This document shows positions 56,495 to 64,000 of a stretch of DNA of 64,000 nucleotides, one piece after another. The notes beneath the pieces are model-generated. The model was given only the letters and a program-made list of their open reading frames with translations, did no database searches and had not been told where the DNA came from. Position 1 is the first letter of the stretch; every line of letters begins with the position of its first letter. The stretch spans positions 62,001-126,000 of the forward strand of contig NZ_NJAJ01000012.1 in assembly GCF_002632825.1 (NCBI RefSeq). The letters run 5' to 3'. The DNA comes from Xenorhabdus stockiae (GTDB lineage Bacteria; Pseudomonadota; Gammaproteobacteria; Enterobacterales; Enterobacteriaceae). A program made the translations under genes and the position numbers.

Positions 56495-58744
56495 TTAGAA
56501 CTTATAACGTAAAGTCGCTGAGACATTACGGGGTTCACCATAGTAGTACTGGGTGTAGCTACCAAATGAGGTGTAGTATTTTTTGTCGAACAGATTATTC
56601 AGATTAACAGTCAGGGAAATATCCGGAGTAAAATGGTAGCGTCCCATCAAATCAACTGTGGCAAAACTACGTTGCCCATCTTCACGCATTCCGTCTGGGC
56701 TATTAAGCTCCAACCGTGTTTTACCCTGCCAGTTAACACCACCACCAAGAGTCAGGTCGCTCAGGGCATCAGGTAAGGTATAAGTCGTGAATAGCTTGAA
56801 CAAACGGTTTGGTTTATCTGTATTGGTACGTTTACCGTCAGGCAATGTAGCGCGGAACTGGGTGTACCCAGCATAAATACGCCAATTATCGGTAATCTGA
56901 CCACTGACTTCAGATTCAAAACCACGGGTTTTTACTTTATTAACGACAGAATAAACAACCGAGTTCTTTGGAATAGCCGGATGTCTCTGTGGGGAATTAT
57001 CACGGATAGTGTAATTATTTTGATGGATCTCGAAGAGAGCCAGAGAATAATCAAGACCGTTATCAAAAGCGACACCTTTCAGCCCTAATTCGTAATTTTC
57101 TCCGGTAACTGGCTTCAGTAGTTGGTTATCACTATTAATCCGGCCTTCCGGCTCAAAAATTTTGGTGTAACTACCATAAACGGAGAAATCTGAAGTGAGA
57201 TTATAAACTAATCCACCATATGGCAAAAATTCATTATTGTAAGTGCCATTCTGTGGTGTACCAAAATTATCACCACGGGTTTTCCAGTTTGTGATACGTC
57301 CACCAAGAATCAGTGTTAATGGATCGGCTAATGATAGCTGAGTAACCGCGTAACCCGCTGTTTGTTCAATATAGCCATCAGAACCCATTGAACGATTTTT
57401 ACTCCACATTGGTTCAGGATAACCCCATGATGATTTAGTAAAATCACCTAAGTAACTACAATCATTCCATTTTCCTGTTCTCTTTTGATCATCTGAATCT
57501 GGATTTCCCTCAAGCATACATGAGGCATTATAGTAATCATTCCGGAAGTTCTGTTTTTGGTAGTTCAAACCAAAACTAGCGTGATGAAGACGCCTCAGTA
57601 ATCCATAATTACCATTTACTTGTAAATCGACGTTGCGCTGATGGCGAGTTCCATCGATTAGAGTCATACTCCCCGGATACATTCCCTCATTCGTCACTCG
57701 ATCAGGAAAACCCGTTGCCCACAATACTTTTTGATCAAGGGCATTGTTGTCATAGGTGAAAGAGCCTTTTACACTCCAGCCATTATTAAATTTATGCTGC
57801 AAGCTGGTAAAAACAGAGGACGAACGGACTTTTGAGAATGCCCAGTCGGGTGCATAACTGTTACTTCGTTTATAGTCAGTTTTACTGCCATCTTTAAAAT
57901 AAATCGGCAAACCACCAGACATTCCGCCACGGGTATGGTTAACCTGATAATCAGCACCAATAGTTAGCTGAGTGTTGTCTGTCAAATCAGCTTCAATAAT
58001 GCCGTAGAATGGGTATTTCTCGTGCTTGTCACGATCAATAAAAGAGTTGGAACGCTGGTAAGCTGTGACAAAACGGCCTCTGATTGTGCCGCTTTCATTT
58101 AATGAGCTGGAGAGATCAAGGCCTGTTCGCCATTTATCCCAAGAACCGCCTTCCAAAGTAACTTCACCGCGAAATTCTGTGGTTGGGCGTTTACGGATCA
58201 CATTCACTGCCGCAGATGGAGTACCCGGCCCCACCATCAAACCCGCAGCGCCACGCACAACTTCCAGACGGTCAAACATGATGGTATCCATCAGGTTATC
58301 ACCGTAATTAAAGCGAATGTCGTAAAAGGTTGGTACGCCATCACGCAACATATTTCTGACCGTCATCCCTCTTGATGAAAAGGTAAAACGATCGCTGTCA
58401 GCCTGATTCACTGTCATGCCTGTGATACTGCCGATGGCACTTTTTACACTGTCCAGATTCTCATCTATCATCAGTTGCTTAGTCATCACACTGACACTTT
58501 GTGGCGTTTCACGTGCAGATAAATTCAGGCCGGTTGATGTCACCATTGAAGTCGTATTGTACATTTCACTGTCTTCAGTAACGCCTTCATGCCCCGGAGT
58601 TCCTGCTGTTACGACAATTTTATCATTCTGCCCATGCCCTTCTTCCGCTATTACCATACTGTTCCCTGCAATAAGCAGCAGGATTAGGACTGAAAGTAAT
58701 TTTTTCTTAGTTAAATGATTGCGATGAGAAATTGTATTAATCAC
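56495..58744 (-). CDS. TonB-dependent siderophore receptor (FhuE-like)
   Basis: This 749-residue outer-membrane barrel protein has a signal peptide (cleavage near VIAEEG), a TonB-box-like DKIVVTA just after it, a plug domain (about 60-190) with LSARETPQSVSVMT and GMTVRNMLRDGVPT, and a 22-strand barrel ending in the typical C-terminal phenylalanine (RYKF). Plug and length resemble FhuE-type receptors for coprogen or rhodotorulic acid, but the exact siderophore is unknown. It is the first gene of the uptake operon, 20 bp before the binding protein gene, with a Fur-box-like palindrome upstream. Confidence 0.92.
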   Translation of the reverse strand: MINTISHRNHLTKKKLLSVLILLLIAGNSMVIAEEGHGQNDKIVVTAGTPGHEGVTEDSEMYNTTSMVTSTGLNLSARETPQSVSVMTKQLMIDENLDSVKSAIGSITGMTVNQADSDRFTFSSRGMTVRNMLRDGVPTFYDIRFNYGDNLMDTIMFDRLEVVRGAAGLMVGPGTPSAAVNVIRKRPTTEFRGEVTLEGGSWDKWRTGLDLSSSLNESGTIRGRFVTAYQRSNSFIDRDKHEKYPFYGIIEADLTDNTQLTIGADYQVNHTRGGMSGGLPIYFKDGSKTDYKRSNSYAPDWAFSKVRSSSVFTSLQHKFNNGWSVKGSFTYDNNALDQKVLWATGFPDRVTNEGMYPGSMTLIDGTRHQRNVDLQVNGNYGLLRRLHHASFGLNYQKQNFRNDYYNASCMLEGNPDSDDQKRTGKWNDCSYLGDFTKSSWGYPEPMWSKNRSMGSDGYIEQTAGYAVTQLSLADPLTLILGGRITNWKTRGDNFGTPQNGTYNNEFLPYGGLVYNLTSDFSVYGSYTKIFEPEGRINSDNQLLKPVTGENYELGLKGVAFDNGLDYSLALFEIHQNNYTIRDNSPQRHPAIPKNSVVYSVVNKVKTRGFESEVSGQITDNWRIYAGYTQFRATLPDGKRTNTDKPNRLFKLFTTYTLPDALSDLTLGGGVNWQGKTRLELNSPDGMREDGQRSFATVDLMGRYHFTPDISLTVNLNNLFDKKYYTSFGSYTQYYYGEPRNVSATLRYKF

Positions 58745-59029
58745 TCTTTTTTTGTCCTGTTATCAAAATGATTTTTATTATTTTTTCTTCAATTTTTTGA
58801 TTATTTCTCTGAACGGTAACCACTTATTTTTCCTTAGATAATTCAGGAGCTGAGTTCAGTTTCGGTGTACGGCAAGATCATGTAATAAAATCTTTCATTC
58901 ATATCCATTACCACATCTTGTATTCATAAGAGACACGCTTTATAGAGTGACAATTTATATAAGCCAGAATATCGCTCTCCAATTCCGGATATTAACTGTG
59001 GTTCATCAATGATGTTTTTACTTTGGCGA

Positions 59030-59054
59030 ATGATAATTAAAATTATTATCATTA
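59030..59054 (-). promoter_or_regulatory. Fur-box-like palindrome upstream of the siderophore operon
   Basis: AATGATAAT is followed by TAAAATT and then ATTATCATT, a perfect nine-base inverted repeat. This matches the GATAAT/ATTATC hexamer logic of the Fur consensus. It lies about 290 bp upstream of the receptor start and suggests iron-dependent repression of the whole minus-strand operon. Confidence 0.7.
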
Positions 59055-59336
59055 ACAACCATGTTACTGCAAAGGTTTTATACATAACGCATTTCAGGAT
59101 AAATTACGGCGACCGGGAATGATTGGGATAAGCAGCCTTAGCTAGCAAAAGAGACAACTCAAAAGACGAAGGAAATGGGTAAAGATAGGCTCGAAGATAT
59201 AACATAAGGAACCTGAATAAATTTCAAAAATAAATAATTTTATTTAAAATTAATATTTGTGATATTAAAACCAAATTATTACGGTTGATATTATTTATTA
59301 AATTTAATTGTGGTGAGTTATTTATTTTTTCAAAAG

Positions 59337-59370
59337 AATAAGGCTCTGATTTAAAATTCAGAGCCTTATT
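59337..59370 (-). terminator. Terminator after yfiF
   Basis: A perfect 13-base stem (AATAAGGCTCTGA / TCAGAGCCTTATT) with an eight-base loop begins about 30 bp after the yfiF stop. The minus-strand product ends in TTATTCTTTTG, a usable U-tract. Confidence 0.85.
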
Positions 59371-59400
59371 TATAAAAGAAATAATATTCTTTATTAACAA

Positions 59401-60456
59401 TCAGATTTTATTCTGACGCCACCATTCCGCCAGCATAACCCCTGTTGCGACAGAAACGTTCAGGCTTTCGACCCGACCAGTACCACCAATCGAGAGACGG
59501 ATATCACCATCTTCCCAGACGCTGTCACTCAGGCCGTCACCTTCCTGCCCCAGTACCAGAACCATTTTTTCAGGAAGTTTAGCTTCTGCCAGTTTTGTGC
59601 TCCCTTTATGACTTGATGTAGTCACAATGGTATAACCTGCATCACGGAATTGGCTCAGCGCGGTGGTGAAACCATCTGCATCAATACCTTTAACGTGTTC
59701 AGCACCACCTTCCGCAGTACGGACTGCCGCACCGGATTCCAGCATTGTCGTATCCTGCAATATCACACCCTGTACGCCAAAATGAGCACAGCTACGCATA
59801 ATTGCGCCGAGGTTATGCGGGTTACCGACATTTTCTAATGCCAATACGCAATCTTTTGCCGGAGCCTGTTGCAGATAAGTTTCAGCATTCAGGCCATTAC
59901 GTTTTTTAATCAGAAAACAAACGCCACCATGATGCTCTGTACCGGATGCTTTTGCTAATTCTTCATCATCCACTACATGGTAAGCCTTACGGTTTGCTGC
60001 CATCCATTTCAGTGCATCACGAAAACGCGGGGTTACTGACTGAACAAACCATGCTCTCACAATTGCATCCGGGCGATTCTGGAACATCGCCTGACAAGCA
60101 TTTTCGCCATAAATCCGGGTCTCTTCCAGTCTCTGACGACGCAGTTGTTCAGGATCGATATGGCTTCTGCCACTAATGCCGCCATGATCAGGTTTTGACT
60201 CTTCATCTGGCGAGCGGGAAACTGTTCTCCATGGGGAACGCTCTTTTGGTTGCTCAGGACGATCATTATCGTAACGTCTGCCGCCCTGCTCGCGTCCTTT
60301 ACCTGACGGGCGTTTATTGTTGTTATGACGATCATTGCTGTTACGGCGATCATTGTTGTTACGACGATCGTTATTATTACGGCTGTCATTGTTGCCCTCA
60401 TTACGGACATACATCACTTTGACTTTGCCACTCTTACCACTATAGGAATCGTTCAT
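59401..60456 (-). CDS. yfiF: TrmH-family RNA methyltransferase YfiF
   Basis: This 351-residue protein has a variable hydrophilic N-terminus, an RNA-binding segment around residues 110-190 and a C-terminal SPOUT methyltransferase domain with the motifs [27 protein letters not shown] and [18 protein letters not shown]. It aligns with E. coli YfiF from MYVRN onward; the substrate RNA of YfiF is not established. Residues 25-48 are an Asn/Arg/Asp-rich repeat. The start is preceded by GGAG. It is divergent from tapT. Confidence 0.9.
   Translation of the reverse strand: MNDSYSGKSGKVKVMYVRNEGNNDSRNNNDRRNNNDRRNSNDRHNNNKRPSGKGREQGGRRYDNDRPEQPKERSPWRTVSRSPDEESKPDHGGISGRSHIDPEQLRRQRLEETRIYGENACQAMFQNRPDAIVRAWFVQSVTPRFRDALKWMAANRKAYHVVDDEELAKASGTEHHGGVCFLIKKRNGLNAETYLQQAPAKDCVLALENVGNPHNLGAIMRSCAHFGVQGVILQDTTMLESGAAVRTAEGGAEHVKGIDADGFTTALSQFRDAGYTIVTTSSHKGSTKLAEAKLPEKMVLVLGQEGDGLSDSVWEDGDIRLSIGGTGRVESLNVSVATGVMLAEWWRQNKI
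60313..60384 (-). repeat. 18-bp tandem repeat encoding (R/S)RNNND in YfiF
   Basis: Four degenerate six-residue units ([24 protein letters not shown]) occupy residues 25-48. The DNA repeats CGTAACAACAATGATCG-like units on the coding strand. It lies in the variable basic N-terminal tail, where E. coli has a different basic tract. Confidence 0.8.
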
Positions 60457-60590
60457 CTATTTCTCCAACTTCTCTATGGCGCGCAGATTACCCGATGTTC
60501 GCTTCCGAAGCTACCTCTGGCAACGACAATCAATTAAAATATCCGTCAATTTTCTTCTGACCTTGCACATGAGCATTTCTGAGTTCTTAA

Positions 60591-61268
60591 ATGAGAAATA
60601 ACAACGCCGTTTATCAGCTTCGCCAACACCGTCTTGCGCGTTCTACCCGCCCTTTTCAAGCAAGAGGCTGTCGGGTTAAACGTTGTACGTACTGTTTATT
60701 ACCCCAAAAAAGATGTCTGTGTGAAAATATTTCACCCGCAAAAGCTGACAGCCGTTTTTGCCTTATCATGTTTGATACTGAGCCAATGAAACCCAGTAAT
60801 ACAGGAAAGCTAATTGCAGATGTTCTGCCTGATACACAGGCTTTTCTGTGGTCAAGAACTGAGCCTGATCAAAGAATGCTTGATGTATTGCGTGATCCGA
60901 GCCGACAGCCTTATCTGATTTTTCCTGATAGCTACGCCACGCCATCGCGAACTGTGTATCAGCAACTGCCAGACACACAAAAAGCGCCGCTATTCATTAT
61001 ATTGGATGGCACTTGGCCTGAAGCAAGAAAAATGTTTCGCAAAAGCCCGTATCTGGATGATATTCCTTTGTTATCAATCAATAGCATTGCCAAAATCGAC
61101 TATTTACTGCGAATGCCATCAAGGGAAGAGCAACACTGCACTGCTGAGGTCGCTGCCGCAGCGTTAGAGTTAGCCAATGATTTTGAAGCATCCCAACAAT
61201 TATTGAACCATTTCAATCATTTTCGGGAACAGTATCTGGCTGGGAAATCAAATCATCCAGCGGTATAA
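60591..61268 (+). CDS. tapT: tRNA-uridine aminocarboxypropyltransferase TapT (DTW domain)
   Basis: TapT adds the 3-amino-3-carboxypropyl group of SAM to uridine 47 of tRNA (acp3U). The 225-residue protein has four zinc-type cysteines in CTYCLLPQKRCLC near residue 32, the conserved MFDTEPMKPSNTGKLIAD segment, and the DTW signature as DGTWPEARKMF near residue 140. It matches E. coli YfiP closely. A gap of 98 bp separates it from patZ on the same strand. Confidence 0.93.
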   Translation: MRNNNAVYQLRQHRLARSTRPFQARGCRVKRCTYCLLPQKRCLCENISPAKADSRFCLIMFDTEPMKPSNTGKLIADVLPDTQAFLWSRTEPDQRMLDVLRDPSRQPYLIFPDSYATPSRTVYQQLPDTQKAPLFIILDGTWPEARKMFRKSPYLDDIPLLSINSIAKIDYLLRMPSREEQHCTAEVAAAALELANDFEASQQLLNHFNHFREQYLAGKSNHPAV

Positions 61269-61366
61269 ATCACAGTAATTCCTGTCGATCACGGCTAAAG
61301 TTATTCATGGTAATTGCTTAACTAATGATGATTGTTTATTGACGTGATCTTACCAAGGAGCGAAAA

Positions 61367-64000
61367 ATGAGCCAGCGTGGACTTGAAGCCCTACTACATC
61401 CCAAATCCATTGCCGTTATCGGAGCTTCCGAGAAACCAGAAAAAGCCAGTTCGCTCCTGATGCGGAATTTGTTAGCAGGAAATTTTACCGGCCCTATCCT
61501 TCCCGTCACTCCCAATAAAAATTCTGTTCTCGGTGTGCTGGCTTATCCTTCTATCGACAAGCTACCCTTAACGCCCGATTTGGCGGTTATTTGTACTCAT
61601 CACAGCCGTAACTTATCATTATTGGCCCAACTGACCGAGCTGGGATGTACAACGGTTATCATTCTCTCATCCCATCCATCCCAGTTTGCTGAACTGAAGC
61701 AATACAGCCAGAAACATCATATCCGCATCCTTGGGCCTAACAGCCTCGGTATTCTGGCTCCGTGGATCGGGCTGAATGCCAGTTTCTCTCCCATTCCTAT
61801 TCTAAAAGGAAAACTGGCTTTTATTTCACAATCAGCCGCAATATCCAACACGATTCTGGACTGGGCAAACCATCGCAATATCGGTTTTTCGTATTTTATT
61901 GCACTGGGTGATAGCGTTGATATTGATATTGATGACCTACTGGATTTTTTAGCGCGAGATAGTAAAACCAGTGCAATTCTCCTGCATCTAGAACATATTA
62001 GCGATGCCCGACGTTTCCTTTCCGCTTCACGCAGCGCGTCACGCAATAAGCCAATTCTGGTAGTCAAAAGCAGCCGTACCCGTAAAGCGCAGCAGTTACT
62101 GGGAGAACAGCAAAATTTTGATGTCGCTTATGATGCTGCAATTCAAAGAGCCGGATTGCTACGCGTACAGGATACCCATGAAATGTTTTCTGCCGTGGAG
62201 ACGCTAAGTTTTATGCGGCCATTACGCGGTGAGCGCCTGTTAATTGTCAGTAATGGCACGGCTCCGGCCGCTATGGCACTGGATGAACTAATCAGAAGAA
62301 CCGGTAAATTAGCTGACTTAGAGGAAGAAACTATTGCTAAGTTAGTCAGTGTACTACCGGATGTACAAATTTTACAAAACCCTCTGGATCTCGGTGATGC
62401 TTCGTCAACGAGCCAATATATTGACGCGCTGAAAATATTGTTAGATAACCGTAGCTATGACGCCTTATTGTTGATTCATTCTCCCTGCGCAATTTCCGAC
62501 AGTATGCAAACAGCCGTAAACGTTATTCGGACTATCAAAGAACATCCCCGTGGAAAATGGCTGACAATATTCACGAATTGGTGTGGGGAATATTCTTCAC
62601 AGGAAGTCAGGCGGTTATTCAGCGAAGCTGGGATCCCAACCTATCGCACCCCTGAAGGAGCGGTCACCGCATTTATGCATATGGTGGAGTATCGCCGTAA
62701 TCAAAAACAACTCAAAGAAACACCTGCCCTGCCAATTGGTATTACTTCAAATACGGCCCACGCCCATGATTGCATTCAACAGGCTCTTGATAAGGGTAAT
62801 ACTCAGTTAGATACTCATGAAGTTCATTCTATTCTTGAAGCCTATGGGCTGAATACGTTGCCGACATGGATTGCTCACTCCAGTGACGATGCGGTCAATA
62901 TCGCCGAAAAAATTGGTTATCCTGTAGCGCTGAAACTTCGCTCACCTGATATTCCTCATAAATCAGAAGTACAGGGTGTCATGCTTTATCTTCGTACTGC
63001 GGAAGAAGTGAGAACAGCAGCTCAGGCCATTGTTGAACGTGTAAAACAGAATTTTCCGCAAGCCAGAATTGAGGGTTTATTAGTGCAGAATATGGCAAAC
63101 CGTGCCGGTGCACAGGAGCTGAGAATTGCCATTGAACAGGATGAAGTTTTTGGCCCTTTAATTATGCTTGGAGAAGGCGGGATAGATTGGGTTAATGAAA
63201 CTCAGGCGGCTGTTGCTCTGCCACCGCTTAATATGGCTTTGGCCCGTTATCTGGTCATTCAGGCGATTAAGAGCGGTAAAATAAAATCCGGAGCATCATT
63301 GCAGCCTCTCGATATTCCCTCACTTAGCCAGCTGCTGGTGCGGGTCTCTAATTTACTGATCGATTGCCCCCAAATCACCCGTCTGAATATTCATCCATTA
63401 CTGGCATCGGGAAGTGAATTTACACTCCTGGATGTCACAATGGAATTAACCCCAATCACTGACGATCCGCGGAATCGACTGGCAATTCGGCCTTATCCTA
63501 ATGAACTGGAAGAAACTATCTATATCAAAGACGATTTTACCTGTTTACTACGCCCGATTCTGCCGGAAGATGAACCGCTATTAAAAGAATTCATTGAGCA
63601 GGTAACAAAAGAAGATCTTTATTATCGTTATTTTAGTGAGATCAGTGAATTTACTCATGATGATCTCGCCAATATGACTCAGATTGACTATGACCGTGAA
63701 ATGGCTTTTGTCGCAATACGTCATCCGACAACAAAACCAGAAATTATCGGTGTCGCACGTGCTATGGCTGATCCCGATAATATCGAAGCAGAATTTGCTG
63801 TATTGGTGCGATCGGATCTGAAAGGAATCACGTTAGGATCTCAGCTTATGGCTAAACTCATTCATTACGCCAAAGAACATGGCATACAAGTCTTAACTGC
63901 GATAACAATGCCAGAAAACCGCAATATGATCAGGCTGGCTAAAAAACTGGGATTTACCATCGATATCCAGTTAGAAGAAGGTATCGTTAATCTTGTTTTA
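61367..64000 (+). CDS. patZ: Protein lysine acetyltransferase PatZ (Pka), 3' end missing
   Basis: PatZ acetylates lysines, for example on acetyl-CoA synthetase, using acetyl-CoA. The frame is open from ATG 61367 to the end of the window: 878 codons, close to the full 886 of E. coli PatZ, so only a few residues are missing. The N-terminal CoA-binding Rossmann domain starts MSQRGLEALLHPKSIAVIG; a succinyl-CoA-synthetase-like and ATP-grasp region follows (GYPVALKLRSPDIPHKSE), and the C-terminal GNAT domain contains the acetyl-CoA-binding region near LKGITLGSQLM. A ribosome-binding site (AAGGAG) precedes the ATG. The order yfiF, tapT, patZ is that of E. coli. Confidence 0.95.
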   Translation, partial: MSQRGLEALLHPKSIAVIGASEKPEKASSLLMRNLLAGNFTGPILPVTPNKNSVLGVLAYPSIDKLPLTPDLAVICTHHSRNLSLLAQLTELGCTTVIILSSHPSQFAELKQYSQKHHIRILGPNSLGILAPWIGLNASFSPIPILKGKLAFISQSAAISNTILDWANHRNIGFSYFIALGDSVDIDIDDLLDFLARDSKTSAILLHLEHISDARRFLSASRSASRNKPILVVKSSRTRKAQQLLGEQQNFDVAYDAAIQRAGLLRVQDTHEMFSAVETLSFMRPLRGERLLIVSNGTAPAAMALDELIRRTGKLADLEEETIAKLVSVLPDVQILQNPLDLGDASSTSQYIDALKILLDNRSYDALLLIHSPCAISDSMQTAVNVIRTIKEHPRGKWLTIFTNWCGEYSSQEVRRLFSEAGIPTYRTPEGAVTAFMHMVEYRRNQKQLKETPALPIGITSNTAHAHDCIQQALDKGNTQLDTHEVHSILEAYGLNTLPTWIAHSSDDAVNIAEKIGYPVALKLRSPDIPHKSEVQGVMLYLRTAEEVRTAAQAIVERVKQNFPQARIEGLLVQNMANRAGAQELRIAIEQDEVFGPLIMLGEGGIDWVNETQAAVALPPLNMALARYLVIQAIKSGKIKSGASLQPLDIPSLSQLLVRVSNLLIDCPQITRLNIHPLLASGSEFTLLDVTMELTPITDDPRNRLAIRPYPNELEETIYIKDDFTCLLRPILPEDEPLLKEFIEQVTKEDLYYRYFSEISEFTHDDLANMTQIDYDREMAFVAIRHPTTKPEIIGVARAMADPDNIEAEFAVLVRSDLKGITLGSQLMAKLIHYAKEHGIQVLTAITMPENRNMIRLAKKLGFTIDIQLEEGIVNLVL

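Larger units (their letters stand above)
58745..59400. other. Intergenic region between siderophore receptor and yfiF
   Basis: This 656-bp AT-rich stretch carries the Fur-box-like palindrome (59030-59054) and the yfiF terminator (59337-59370). The leader of the receptor mRNA would be nearly 290 bp if transcription starts at the Fur box. I saw no gene in it. Confidence 0.55.

Noticed and set aside
1-64000. CRISPR array, insertion sequences, prophage, tRNA or rRNA genes
   Set aside because: No regularly spaced direct repeats, transposase, phage structural or tRNA/rRNA-like sequences were recognised on reading both strands.

Overview
The window reads as enterobacterial chromosome from the Photorhabdus/Xenorhabdus lineage (Morganellaceae). 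This is inferred from moderate-to-low GC, housekeeping proteins that align almost end to end with E. coli proteins from memory, an ERIC element of exactly 127 bp plus a shorter derivative, and a large PKS/NRPS island. The genus is not proven by the sequence alone. No rRNA, tRNA, CRISPR array, insertion sequence or prophage gene was recognised.

Layout. (1) 1-18,600 is core genome: the end of the glutamate/aspartate ABC importer (gltJ' gltK gltL), then leuS-lptE-holA-nadD, rsfS-rlmH-mrdA-mrdB-rlpA, dacA-ybeD, a TrkH-type potassium transporter on the opposite strand, lipB-lipA, crcB, cspE and an O6-alkylguanine-DNA methyltransferase. (2) 18,587-19,978 is an AT-rich stretch with no supportable gene. 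(3) 19,979-24,749 holds ygaZ-ygaH-mprA-emrA-emrB (valine export and multidrug efflux), in the same order as in E. coli. (4) 24,821-46,685 is a biosynthetic gene cluster on the minus strand. (5) 47,155-51,120 is an abg-like locus (abgT, abgA, divergent abgR) without abgB. (6) 51,143-58,744 is a minus-strand ferric-siderophore uptake operon: TonB receptor, binding lipoprotein, two permeases, ATPase, FhuF-like reductase, and finally a Qnr-type pentapeptide-repeat gene. A Fur-box-like palindrome lies upstream. (7) 59,401-64,000 returns to core genome: yfiF, tapT and patZ, which runs off the end.

The cluster in region 4 is the most interesting part. In transcription order it encodes a radical-SAM 2,3-aminomutase, a type I aminotransferase, a VioC/OrfP-like Fe(II)/2-oxoglutarate oxygenase, a PKS (acyl-AMP ligase, ACP, KS, AT), a PKS-NRPS hybrid (ACP, GSA-type aminotransferase, C, A, PCP), an MFS exporter, a ketopantoate-reductase-like enzyme, a Rieske oxygenase, a C-A-PCP NRPS and a free-standing thioesterase. 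The line resembles the mycosubtilin/iturin starter module (a beta-keto acyl chain transaminated to a beta-amino acyl chain) cut in two between AT and the second ACP. The first three enzymes recall the tailoring sets that make beta-lysine, capreomycidine or streptolidine in viomycin and streptothricin pathways. My reading of the two A domains (one with an acidic pocket, one Asn-like) suggests a beta-amino acyl chain, an unusual cationic amino acid and asparagine. I do not recognise this cluster as a described one. The product is inference.

Start codons were adjusted where alignment to known family proteins and a visible ribosome-binding site argued for it. All family assignments come from reading the protein sequences by eye. 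No database search was run.
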